From JBOHTO01 sp050733695 (GTDB lineage Bacteria > Gemmatimonadota > Gemmatimonadetes > Gemmatimonadales > Gemmatimonadaceae), in the NCBI GenBank assembly GCA_050733695.1, contig JBOHTO010000003.1, forward strand, positions 1 through 37,150: a stretch of DNA of 37,150 nucleotides, in the 5' to 3' direction. Positions 16,540 through 24,572 of this stretch are shown here, in pieces; within the stretch, counting starts at the first letter, position 1, and each line of letters begins with the position of its first letter. Position numbers and translations under genes: made by a program. The notes beneath the pieces are model-generated. The model was not told the origin of the DNA. It was given only the letters and a program-made list of their open reading frames with translations, and ran no database searches.

Positions 16540-18143
16540 CGCAGCAGTTCCGCACCGGTCGTCATTCCCGCGAGAGCGGGAATCCCTCTTCGCCGCCGGC
16601 ATTCGATCCGCTCGCGCTCACCGTCATGGCTCATGCATTTGCCATGATCGCGGAGGAGATGGGAAGCGTCCTCGTGCGCGGTGCGCTGTCGCCCAACATC
16701 CGCGAGCGGCGCGATGCGTCTGCCGCGCTGTTCGATCCCGCCGGACGCATGATCGCGCAGGCGGCGCACATTCCCGTTCACCTCGGCGCACTCCCCGAAG
16801 CCGTGCGCGCGGTACGCGCGTGTAGCCCGTCGCCGGGCGATGTGTATCTGCTCAACGATCCCTTCCGCGGCGGCTCGCACCTGCCCGACCTCACCCTCGT
16901 GGAAGCCATCGACGTGGAGGGCGAAACCGGTGGCTTCGCCGTCGTGCGAGCGCACCACGCCGATGTCGGCGGCATGAGTCCGGGGAGCATGCCGCAGGGG
17001 GCGACGGAGATCTGGCAGGAAGGCCTCGTCATCCCGCCAGTGCGCCTCGCCCGCGGCGGTGTCGTCGACGGGACCGTGCTCGCACTTCTGCTGGCCAACG
17101 TCCGTACCCCCGAGGAGCGGCGCGGCGATCTCGAGGCGCAGCTTGCCGCGTGCACGGCGGGTTGCGCCGGCTGGCGTGCGCTCGTAGCGCGCGAGGGCGG
17201 CGGTGCGGTTGGGCGGGGCCGGCTCGACGCAGCGGCGAGCGCGCTGCTCGACTACGCAGAGCGACGTGCATGTGCGCGCCTCGCCGAGCACGAGGGTGCA
17301 CGCGGACAGGCGCGCGACATTCTCGAGGGCGATGGCGTATCGGATGACGACGTCGGGATCGTCGTCGCAGCGACGGTGCGCGATTCACGTCTTCGACTCG
17401 ATTTCACCGGCACTTCACCGCAGGTGCGAGGGAATGTCAACTGTCCGCTCGCCGTCACGCGCGCCGCGGCGGTGTTCGTCCTTCGCACCCTGCTCGACGA
17501 CGACGTTCCCACCAACGACGGCATCTCGCGCGCGCTGGCGATCCATGCAGCACCAGGCACCGTCGTGAACGCGCGCCATCCGGCCGCGGTGGCCGCCGGC
17601 AACGTCGAGACATCGCAGCGCATCGCTGATACCATCTTCGCCGCGCTGGGCAACGCGGGGCTTGCGGTGCCTGCACAGGGGCAGGGCACGATGAACAACG
17701 TCACCTTCGGAGGAAGCGGCTGGACCTTCTACGAGACGATCGGTGGCGGACAGGGCGCGAGCAGCGCTGGCGCCGGTCCGGATGCCGTTCACGTGGGCAT
17801 GAGCAACACGCGCAACACTCCCATCGAATCGCTGGAGCACAGCGTGCCGTTAAGGATCGACAGGTACGCGCTGCGGCGCGGTTCGGGCGGAGCTGGTCGC
17901 TTTCGCGGTGGTGACGGTGTTGTGCGGCGCTATGTCGCACTCGAGCCCTGCACGGTCACGCTGCTCACGGAGCGAAGGCGGCGCGCGCCTCGCGGATCGG
18001 CGGGGGGCGCTGATGCAGCGTGCGGGCGCAACATGCTGAACGATGTCGAGGTACCGTCCAAGTGTCGGCTGGCGCTCGAGCAGGGCGATGTGCTCACGAT
18101 CGAGACGCCTGGTGGGGGAGGGTGGGGGCAGGCGGCGGAGTAG
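16536..18143 (+). CDS. hyuB: Hydantoinase/oxoprolinase subunit B
   Basis: The ATG overlaps the hyuA stop (ATGA). The 535-residue protein shows the hydantoinase-B hallmarks: AEEMGSVLVRGALSPNIRERRDAS, DVYLLNDPFRGGSHLPDLTL, AHHADVGGMSPGSMP, the GTSPQVRGNVNCPLAV segment, NVETSQRIADTIF, GGGQGASSAGAGPDAVHVGMSNTRNTPIE split by short loops, and the Gly-rich end TPGGGGWG. It forms a complex with HyuA. The family-conserved part starts near residue 28 (DPLALTVM); the preceding residues HSRESGNPS are the translation of a palindromic repeat element at 16564-16583. The gene ends 43 bases before the convergent permease gene. Confidence 0.93.
   Translation: MTQQFRTGRHSRESGNPSSPPAFDPLALTVMAHAFAMIAEEMGSVLVRGALSPNIRERRDASAALFDPAGRMIAQAAHIPVHLGALPEAVRAVRACSPSPGDVYLLNDPFRGGSHLPDLTLVEAIDVEGETGGFAVVRAHHADVGGMSPGSMPQGATEIWQEGLVIPPVRLARGGVVDGTVLALLLANVRTPEERRGDLEAQLAACTAGCAGWRALVAREGGGAVGRGRLDAAASALLDYAERRACARLAEHEGARGQARDILEGDGVSDDDVGIVVAATVRDSRLRLDFTGTSPQVRGNVNCPLAVTRAAAVFVLRTLLDDDVPTNDGISRALAIHAAPGTVVNARHPAAVAAGNVETSQRIADTIFAALGNAGLAVPAQGQGTMNNVTFGGSGWTFYETIGGGQGASSAGAGPDAVHVGMSNTRNTPIESLEHSVPLRIDRYALRRGSGGAGRFRGGDGVVRRYVALEPCTVTLLTERRRRAPRGSAGGADAACGRNMLNDVEVPSKCRLALEQGDVLTIETPGGGGWGQAAE
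16564..16583 (+). repeat. Palindromic dRS3-like element inside hyuB
   Basis: ATTCCCGCGAGAGCGGGAAT is a perfect 8-bp inverted repeat around a GAGA (GNRA-type) tetraloop. It fits the pattern ATTCCC-N8-GGGAAT known from the neisserial dRS3 repeat and similar dispersed repeats of other bacteria. It lies 28 bases inside the hyuB open frame and is read as HSRESGNPS, a peptide typical of such insertions. Only this copy is in the window. Confidence 0.8.
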
Positions 18144-18162
18144 CTGGCGAGGCATGACCAAC

Positions 18163-18176
18163 GCCGCGCACGCGGC
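18163..18176. terminator. Small hairpin between convergent genes
   Basis: GCCGC (18163-18167) and GCGGC (18172-18176) flank a 4-base loop in the 43-base gap between convergent hyuB and the permease gene. It could act as a bidirectional terminator, but the stem is short and no T-run follows on either strand. Confidence 0.35.
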
Positions 18177-18186
18177 CGCAGCCTCT

Positions 18187-19161
18187 CTACGCCCGTTCCC
18201 CGAGCGCCTGCCCGCCTTCCCCCGCCAGCCGGTCGCGCAGCGCATCGCCGAGCAGTGTACAGCCGAGAACAGTCAGCACGAGCATCAGCCCCGGCGCTAC
18301 CGAAACCCACGGCGCTGTGACGATCACATCGCGGCCGCCCGCGATCATGTTGCCCCAGCTCGGCCGCGGCGGCTGGATGCCGAGCCCCAGGAAGGACAGC
18401 CCGCTTTCCAGCAGTATCGCGTTCCCCACGCCGAGCGTCGCGGCGACGATCGCCGGCCCCAGCGCATTGGGCAGCACGTGCCGCCAGAGCACACGCGACG
18501 ACGGCGCGCCGAGCGATACGGCGGAGTCCACGAACGGACGCTCCCGTACGCCCAGAACCTCGCCGCGGACCAGACGTGCGACTCCCATCCACCCGGTCGC
18601 CACAAGGACGATGACGACCATCGCGAGACCGGGACTCCAGAGCGATGCGATGACGAGGAGCAGTACGAGGCGCGGTACTGAAAGCATCGCATCCGTCACT
18701 GCCATCGTGCTCCTGTCCAGTGCTCCGCCATGCCATGCTGCCAGCGCGCCGACCGTCGTGCCGGCGAGCGCGGCCAGCAGCGAACCGACGACGCCGATCG
18801 CGAGCGAGATGCGCCCCGCGAGCATGATCCGCGCGAACATGTCCCGGCCAAAGGCGTCGGTGCCCAGCAGGTGAAAGTGGCCGTGTACGTCGGTGCTCCA
18901 CGGCGGAAGCAGCCGCGTGGCGATCACGTCACCGATCGCGAGCGGATCGGTCGACGCGAGCGCCGGGACCAGGAGCGCGCCGATCGCGAGGGCCGCCAGC
19001 AGCGCGAGCGCGAGCGTCGTACGCCATTGCGCCATCCACCGGCTTACGCTGCGCCGGTTCACTTCACGCCGGTTCACTCCGCGCCGGTTCACTCCGCGCC
19101 GGTTTACTCCGCGCCGGGTTGCGTCGCGCCAGATCACGGTGAGCGCCTGGGATCGAGCCAT
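18187..19161 (-). CDS. Peptide-type ABC transporter permease, DppC/OppC family
   Basis: The 324-residue protein has one N-terminal helix, then the OppC/DppC pattern HLLGTDAFGRDMFARIMLAGRISL, further membrane helices, the coupling-loop (EAA) motif near ERPFVDSAVSLGAPSSRVLWRH split around Gly-Ala, and GLSFLGLGIQPPRPSWGNMI. It is the second permease of a binding-protein-dependent importer for peptides or similar solutes. The ATG at 19161 overlaps the upstream permease gene by 28 bases, indicating coupling. Residues about 14-38 consist of RRGVN repeats encoded by a 15-base minisatellite; an internal ATG at 19035 would skip them and give 282 residues. The frame continues upstream of 19161 but only as a shadow of the neighbouring gene. 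Confidence 0.92.
   Translation of the reverse strand: MARSQALTVIWRDATRRGVNRRGVNRRGVNRREVNRRSVSRWMAQWRTTLALALLAALAIGALLVPALASTDPLAIGDVIATRLLPPWSTDVHGHFHLLGTDAFGRDMFARIMLAGRISLAIGVVGSLLAALAGTTVGALAAWHGGALDRSTMAVTDAMLSVPRLVLLLVIASLWSPGLAMVVIVLVATGWMGVARLVRGEVLGVRERPFVDSAVSLGAPSSRVLWRHVLPNALGPAIVAATLGVGNAILLESGLSFLGLGIQPPRPSWGNMIAGGRDVIVTAPWVSVAPGLMLVLTVLGCTLLGDALRDRLAGEGGQALGERA
19036..19125 (-). repeat. 15-base minisatellite in the permease N-terminus
   Basis: Five clear 15-base units begin at 19051, 19066, 19081, 19096 and 19111 (consensus GCGCCGGTTCACTCC on the plus strand), with a degenerate sixth at 19036. Read on the minus strand each unit encodes RRGVN or a variant (RREVN, RRSVS). The unit is five codons, so copy-number changes keep the frame. 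Confidence 0.9.
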
Positions 19162-20114
19162 GGAAGAGCCAGATCGGCGGCGAGGTTCGCGATGATGACA
19201 ATCGCGGCGTAGACGAGCGTGGCGCCCATGACCACCGGATAGTCGCGCGCGGCGATCGCGCCCAGCATCAGCCGGCCCATCCCTGGCCATGCAAAAACGC
19301 TCTCCACGAACACCGACCCGGCAACGACTCCGGGCAGAGTGAGCGCGAAGAGAATGACCAGCGGTGGCAGCGCGTTGGCGAGCACATGCCGGCCGTACAC
19401 CGCCCCTGGCGCGAGACCCTTGGCGCGTGCAGTGCGGACGAAGTCGGAAGCCATGACGTCGGCCACGCTCGAGCGTGCGTATCGCGCAACGCCGGCCGCG
19501 CCAATGGCCGCGAGCACGGCGACCGGAAGGATCGCATGGCGCACCAGGTCGAAAAGCGCCGCGAAACCACTGAGCTCGAGGCCAGCGTCGCGCATCCCGA
19601 ACGCGGGCAGCCGCAGGGCGGGCGGGAATCCCCACCGCGCGGCGCCGTACGTGAACACGGCGATCAGCGTGAGCGCGAGCCAGTAGCTCGGCGCGGCGTA
19701 CACGGTGGTGGTCGCTATCGTGAGTGCGGTGTCGACACCCGCGCCGCGCCGCGCTGCCTGAACGATCCCGATCGCGATGCCCACGACGAACGTGAGCGCG
19801 AGCGACACGCCGCCGAGCGCCAGGGAGACTGGCAGCGCTTCCGCGATGAGAGCAGTCACCGGGCGGCTGTACGCGAAGCTCTCGCCGAGATCGCCCGTGA
19901 GCACAGAGCCCAGCCAGCGTGCATATTGCACCGCAAGCGGCGCGTCGAGGCCGAGCTCGGCGCGCAGGCGGGCCGCGTCCGCGGATGTCGCGGTCGGCGG
20001 AACGAGCAGTGCGGCCGCGTCCCCCGGCGCCGCGCGCAGCAGCACGAAGGTTATTGACAGCACCAGCCAGAAGAGCAGCGCGGCGGTGGCGAGCCGGCGT
20101 ACGATGAGGCGCAC
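19134..20114 (-). CDS. Peptide-type ABC transporter permease, DppB/OppB family
   Basis: The GTG at 20114 gives 326 residues and the typical opening VRLIVRRLATAALLFWLVLSI followed by TFVLLRAAPGDAA. The family signatures are present: LGLDAPLAVQYARWLGSVLTGDLGES, six membrane helices, the coupling loop SDFVRTARAKGLAPGAVYGRH, and FVESVFAWPGMGRLML. In-frame ATGs at 20168 and 20177 would add 18-21 residues and overlap the divergent binding-protein gene. No strong ribosome-binding site decides among them. It is the first gene of the two-permease minus-strand unit; no OppD/OppF ATPase is in the window. Confidence 0.92.
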   Translation of the reverse strand: MRLIVRRLATAALLFWLVLSITFVLLRAAPGDAAALLVPPTATSADAARLRAELGLDAPLAVQYARWLGSVLTGDLGESFAYSRPVTALIAEALPVSLALGGVSLALTFVVGIAIGIVQAARRGAGVDTALTIATTTVYAAPSYWLALTLIAVFTYGAARWGFPPALRLPAFGMRDAGLELSGFAALFDLVRHAILPVAVLAAIGAAGVARYARSSVADVMASDFVRTARAKGLAPGAVYGRHVLANALPPLVILFALTLPGVVAGSVFVESVFAWPGMGRLMLGAIAARDYPVVMGATLVYAAIVIIANLAADLALPWLDPRRSP

Positions 20115-20121
20115 GCCACTG

Positions 20122-21714
20122 ATGATGCGCCCCGGGTCGCGCGCGTCAACCGCGGCTGCGCTGATCATCGCCTGCATTGTCGCAATCCCGGGTTGCGCCG
20201 TTCCGGAGCGCGCGGAAGGCACGATCGTGTACGCATCGGGCGCGGACCTCGAATCGGCCAACCCGCTCGTGACGATCCATCCGCTGTCGCAGCAGGTGCA
20301 GCGTCATGCGCTGCTCGTCACGCTCGCGCGTCGCGACTCCACGCTCGAGCCGCGGCCGTACTACGCGCGCTCGTGGAGCTGGTCGGATGATCGCCGTCAA
20401 CTCACGTTGCAGCTCACGCCCGGGCTATCCTGGCACGACGGTGTTCCCACGACGGCGCGGGACGTCGTATTCACCTTCGAGGCCGCGCGCGATCCGCGCA
20501 CCGGCTATCCGCGCTACGGCGATCTCGCTTCGCTGGAGCGCATCGAGGCCGCTGGCGACTCCACAGTCGTCTTCAGCTTCCGCGATGCCCAGCCGGCGCT
20601 TCCGGCCGTCCTCGCGGACCTCCCGATCCTTCCGGCACACATTCTGGAAGGTGTAGCACGCCCGGACATGCGCAGGGCAGCGTTCAACCTCGCTCCGATC
20701 GGCAACGGGCCGTTCCGCTTTGTCTCGCGCGATCCGGGCGCGCGCTGGGTGTTCGAGCGCGACGACGCATTCCCCCCCGCGATGGGTGGGCCGCCACGGC
20801 TCAGGCGACTGGTGATCGCGGTCGTCGACGAGGCGACGACCAAGTTCGCGGGGCTCGTGAGCGGTGAGCTCGATGTGGCCGGGATTGCGCCGACGATGGC
20901 CGAGCTCGCCGATTCCGATCCGTCGCTGCGCGTGATCTCCTACCCGGTTCTCTTCGCCACCGGAATCATCTTCAACACGACGCGCCCGCCGTTCGACTCG
21001 CGTGCGGTGCGTCACGCCGTCAGCCTCGCGATCGACCGCGAACGGATTATCGCGGCGGCTCTTGCAGGTTTTGCGATCCCCGCATCGGGCCCCGTGCACC
21101 CGGAGAATCCATTTGCTCTGGCGGGCGATGCAGGCCCTGATCCGGCGCGCGCGCGCGCGCTGCTCGACAGCGCCGGCTGGCGTGACGGTGCGGATGACTG
21201 GCGCGTTCGCGACGGCGAGCGTCTGGAATTCGAGCTGCTCACAGTCGGCAGCGGAAACAACGCGGTCGAGCAGCTCGTCCAGGCAGACCTCGCGGCGGTC
21301 GGCATCGACATGCAGATCCGTCAGATGGAGATGGGTGCGTTTCTGGCGCACGCCCGCGCTGCAGACCGGGACTTCGACGCCCTGCTCACGGGTGTGCCGG
21401 GCGATCTCTCGCTCTCGTACATTGCTGCGATGCACGACAGCCGGCTCGCGGGCGGCGCGCTCGACTACGGCGGCTTCCACACCTCGACTCTCGATTCGCT
21501 TTTCTCCCAGCTCCGGTCCGCGAGCGACGCGGAGCGCGTTGGCCTCCTGTGGCGCGCCGTGCAGCGCGAGCTCGCGCGCGAGATGCCCGCGGCGTGGGTC
21601 TACCACGCGCGCGGCGTCGCGGGCGTCTCCGAACGCCTCCGTGGCGTGCGCATGGATCTGCGCGGCGAGATGGCCACGCTGCAGCGCTGGCACGTGGTGC
21701 CGGCGCCGCGGTGA
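20122..21714 (+). CDS. Peptide-type (family 5) solute-binding lipoprotein
   Basis: This extracytoplasmic binding protein of 530 residues should deliver solute to the divergent DppB/DppC-like permeases. A lipoprotein signal peptide (MMRPGSRAST, hydrophobic core, lipobox IPGC with Cys25) fixes the start at the ATG-ATG pair at 20122; the open frame runs further left inside dppB. The family-5 pattern follows: NPLVTIHPLSQQVQRHA, LSWHDGVPTTARDVVFTFE, IGNGPFRF, GELDVAGIAP, IIFNTTRPPFDSRAVRHAVSLAIDR and a C-terminal EMPAAWVYH. Related proteins bind oligopeptides, nickel, sugars or opines, so the ligand is open. It overlaps the next gene by 4 bases (GTGA). Confidence 0.92.
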   Translation: MMRPGSRASTAAALIIACIVAIPGCAVPERAEGTIVYASGADLESANPLVTIHPLSQQVQRHALLVTLARRDSTLEPRPYYARSWSWSDDRRQLTLQLTPGLSWHDGVPTTARDVVFTFEAARDPRTGYPRYGDLASLERIEAAGDSTVVFSFRDAQPALPAVLADLPILPAHILEGVARPDMRRAAFNLAPIGNGPFRFVSRDPGARWVFERDDAFPPAMGGPPRLRRLVIAVVDEATTKFAGLVSGELDVAGIAPTMAELADSDPSLRVISYPVLFATGIIFNTTRPPFDSRAVRHAVSLAIDRERIIAAALAGFAIPASGPVHPENPFALAGDAGPDPARARALLDSAGWRDGADDWRVRDGERLEFELLTVGSGNNAVEQLVQADLAAVGIDMQIRQMEMGAFLAHARAADRDFDALLTGVPGDLSLSYIAAMHDSRLAGGALDYGGFHTSTLDSLFSQLRSASDAERVGLLWRAVQRELAREMPAAWVYHARGVAGVSERLRGVRMDLRGEMATLQRWHVVPAPR

Positions 21715-24572
21715 GCCTTCTTCTCGCACCGGGCGAGCTCGCCGCCCGGCGGCGGGCCGCGCAGGGACCACTCGGCCCACTCGCTCGTTCGCTTGCGCTG
21801 GATCTCGATCCGCTGCTCGCGACGGATGCGCCGCCCATGATTCCCGTGGAGAAAGCACGCATGACGCGCGCAGGTGGGGCGTGTCCTGTCGATGGCACCC
21901 GGCTCGACTTCGATCCGTTCCAGCCGGGCCACCACCGCTGCCCGCGCTGCATGCGCGTGTTCTCGGACAACGCCCACTATCGTTCGTGGATCATGTGGTA
22001 CCAGCTCTGGCTCGCCGAACGTTCCGTGCACTCAGCTCTGCTCGCATTGCTGTGCGATGGGATGCCGGATGCCTCGCGCCTGCGCGGCTTCGCGCTTTCG
22101 GTACTTGATGGCTATTCGGCCCGGTATCCCGAATACCCGAATCGCGACAACGTGCTCGGTCCCACGCGTCCGTTCTTCAGCACGTATCTGGAATCGATCT
22201 GGCTGCTTCAGCTCTCGGTCGCAGCCGATCTTCTCGAGATGGGTGGATCATCATCGGCGGTGGGGGAATCGTGCGCGCGGCTTCGCGATCGGGTGATCGC
22301 GCCCTCCGCCCGGCTCATCGCCAGCTTCGACGAGGGACTCTCCAACCGGCAGGTGTGGCACAACGCCGCCCTCCTTGCGGCCGGCCGCATGCTCGGCGAC
22401 GATCGGCTTGCGACCCGTGCAATCGATGGCCCGTCCGGACTGGCGCGCCATCTTCGCGACGGACTCCTTGCGGACGGCACATGGTACGAGGGAGAGAACT
22501 ACCACCTGTTTGCCCATCGGGGGCTCTGGTACAGCATCACGATGGCAGAGCGCTGCGGCCTCGCTGCGGCGATTCCGCAACGGTTCATGGAGAGATTCCG
22601 CGAAGGATTCGCGACGCCGTTCCTGTCAGCGCTGCCCGATTTTACACTTCCATCGCGTCGCGACTCCCACTACGCGATCTCGCTCAGGCAATGGCGATTC
22701 TCGGAGCTCTGCGAACTGGGACTCGCGTGCGGCGACGATCCACGCCTCGGCTCCGCGCTGCACGAGCTGTACGACAATACGCTCGCACGCGGGGACACGG
22801 GTCGTGCGCGGTCAGCAGCCGAGGCGGAGCGCAACCTGCCAGCAACCGGCCTCGGTCGCGAGGATCTCGGCTGGCGCTCGCTCATGCACGCGCTTCCGGA
22901 GCTTCCTCGCCTCGATCCAGTTGTGCCACGGTCGGTACTGCTCGGCGGTCAGGGGCTCGCCATCATGCGCCGCGATGCAGGACGAGTGTATGCGGCGCTC
23001 GACTACGGGCACACCGGTGCAGGCCACGGCCATCCCGACCGGCTCGGAGTCCTGCTCAGCGTGGGTCCGGATCGGTGGCTCGATGACCCCGGCACCGGTT
23101 CGTACGTCGATCGCACGCTGCACTGGTACCGCAGCACTCTCGCGCACAATGCACCGCTCGTGAACGGTCGCTCGCAGAGTCGCGCGGCCGGCGAACTGCG
23201 CGCGTTCGACGAGCGCGGCGGTGCGGGATGGGTGGACGCCGTTGCCCCGGGTGTCGCACCGGGTGTGGAGCTCACGCGGACTCTCGTGATGATGCCGAAC
23301 TACATGGTGGATCGCCTCGCGTGGCGCGCGTCGAGCGATGTCCAGATAGACCTCCCGATTCACGTTGACGGGGAGCTGGTAGCCGTGGCGCGTGGTTCGG
23401 ATGTCGCAAAACAAGACCTGACCCCGGATTCTATCGACGGTGAACTGACGGCAGTCGGACGATGGACAGCCGGCGAACTCGCGGGAGCCGGCGGACTGGA
23501 AGACGGCTTCGACTTCGTTCACGATGCGGAGCGGGCGAACAGTGTGTGCGATGCCGTCGTGCGACTCGGAGCGGAGCGAGCGGGATCATCGCTCGATGCA
23601 TGGATCATCCCCGCAAACGCACTCGATGTCGAATGGTGGCGCGCGCTCGCCCCCGGCCCGCCCTGTCATGCGGAGCGGCGCTTCCACCTGGCCCGCATGA
23701 GCGCCGCCTCGGGCGAGGTGACGACCGTGCTGTGCTGGTCGGGAGCGGTGGCCGGTGTCGAGCGAGCCGGAGCCACGCTCGGAGTGCTGCTGTCCGATGG
23801 ATCACGGCACGAACATGCACGCACCGGCGCTGGCGGGTGGCGCATCGCGCTCACCGCGCAAGGTGCCTCGAGCAGTATCGATCTGGGCGGCATTGTCCCG
23901 CGTGCCGGGGGGCACGACGGCGCGAACGCGAGTAAACCACGCATGGGTCGACCCACGCCTTCGCCTGAGGTGACGGACATTGTGCGCGATCGCTGCCTCA
24001 TGTTCACACTGGGTGAATCCAGCTACCGCCGCTCGGAGCAGAGTTGGGCCGAATCGGGGGCACCCTCGGCAACTGTCGGGATGCTCGTGTCCGACAATGA
24101 CCTCGTGATCGTGATCCGCGTGCGCAAGACCGAGCCTCGCTTCGCGCCGGCAGGTACCGTGAACGAGCTCGACAACGAGCATCCCGATACGAACAGCGAT
24201 GGCATTCAGTTGTATGTGCGTCCCGGGAACGGGCGCGATGACGAGACCGCACAACCACCGGCATGGCTGCTCGTACCCGAGGCCGCCCCACAGGTGCGGG
24301 TTACGCCCGTTGCCGGCTCACCCACGGAGATCCCGCTCATGGCCGAATGGCAGGCAGCACCCGATGGGTTTGCAGTGCGATGCAGCGTTCCGGTGCATTC
24401 GCTCGGTGCTCATGGGCGCTTTTCGGCAGATGTGATCGTGAACATCCTCCCTCCCGGACGCGAACGCCGCGGCGGCCAGTTGGTGATGTCCGGCGGCGGG
24501 GGATTCGTGTATCTGCGCGGAGACCGTCAGGGTCCGGGCGCTCTCGTTCCCTTCCGGATCGTCGATGTCTGA
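21711..24572 (+). CDS. Heparinase II/III-like protein with C-terminal beta-sandwich domain
   Basis: The GTG at 21711 overlaps the binding-protein stop and gives 953 residues; the frame further left is a shadow. A Cys-rich segment (Cys58, Cys77, Cys80; ACPVDG ... HRCPRCM) precedes an alpha-helical toroid (about 100-430) with NRQVWHNAALLAAGRML and GTWYEGENYHLFAHRGLWY. The heparinase II/III beta domain follows, including GHGHPDRLGVLLSVG (His439, His441) and DDPGTGSYVDRTLHWYRSTL-type sequence. Residues about 745-953 look like a CBM9/DOMON-type beta-sandwich (NSDGIQLYVRPG, GFAVRCSVPVHSLG, VIVNI). The family cleaves acidic polysaccharides by beta-elimination; activity here is unproven. No signal peptide is apparent, so it may act on imported oligosaccharide or use another route. 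Confidence 0.85.
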   Translation: MSLLLAPGELAARRRAAQGPLGPLARSLALDLDPLLATDAPPMIPVEKARMTRAGGACPVDGTRLDFDPFQPGHHRCPRCMRVFSDNAHYRSWIMWYQLWLAERSVHSALLALLCDGMPDASRLRGFALSVLDGYSARYPEYPNRDNVLGPTRPFFSTYLESIWLLQLSVAADLLEMGGSSSAVGESCARLRDRVIAPSARLIASFDEGLSNRQVWHNAALLAAGRMLGDDRLATRAIDGPSGLARHLRDGLLADGTWYEGENYHLFAHRGLWYSITMAERCGLAAAIPQRFMERFREGFATPFLSALPDFTLPSRRDSHYAISLRQWRFSELCELGLACGDDPRLGSALHELYDNTLARGDTGRARSAAEAERNLPATGLGREDLGWRSLMHALPELPRLDPVVPRSVLLGGQGLAIMRRDAGRVYAALDYGHTGAGHGHPDRLGVLLSVGPDRWLDDPGTGSYVDRTLHWYRSTLAHNAPLVNGRSQSRAAGELRAFDERGGAGWVDAVAPGVAPGVELTRTLVMMPNYMVDRLAWRASSDVQIDLPIHVDGELVAVARGSDVAKQDLTPDSIDGELTAVGRWTAGELAGAGGLEDGFDFVHDAERANSVCDAVVRLGAERAGSSLDAWIIPANALDVEWWRALAPGPPCHAERRFHLARMSAASGEVTTVLCWSGAVAGVERAGATLGVLLSDGSRHEHARTGAGGWRIALTAQGASSSIDLGGIVPRAGGHDGANASKPRMGRPTPSPEVTDIVRDRCLMFTLGESSYRRSEQSWAESGAPSATVGMLVSDNDLVIVIRVRKTEPRFAPAGTVNELDNEHPDTNSDGIQLYVRPGNGRDDETAQPPAWLLVPEAAPQVRVTPVAGSPTEIPLMAEWQAAPDGFAVRCSVPVHSLGAHGRFSADVIVNILPPGRERRGGQLVMSGGGGFVYLRGDRQGPGALVPFRIVDV

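Noticed and set aside
16536..16583. hyuB start downstream of the palindromic repeat
   Set aside because: No ATG or well-placed GTG lies between the repeat and the conserved DPLALTVM segment, while the ATGA overlap with hyuA is typical of this operon.
19036..19125. CRISPR array
   Set aside because: The 15-base units are directly tandem without spacers and lie inside a coding region.
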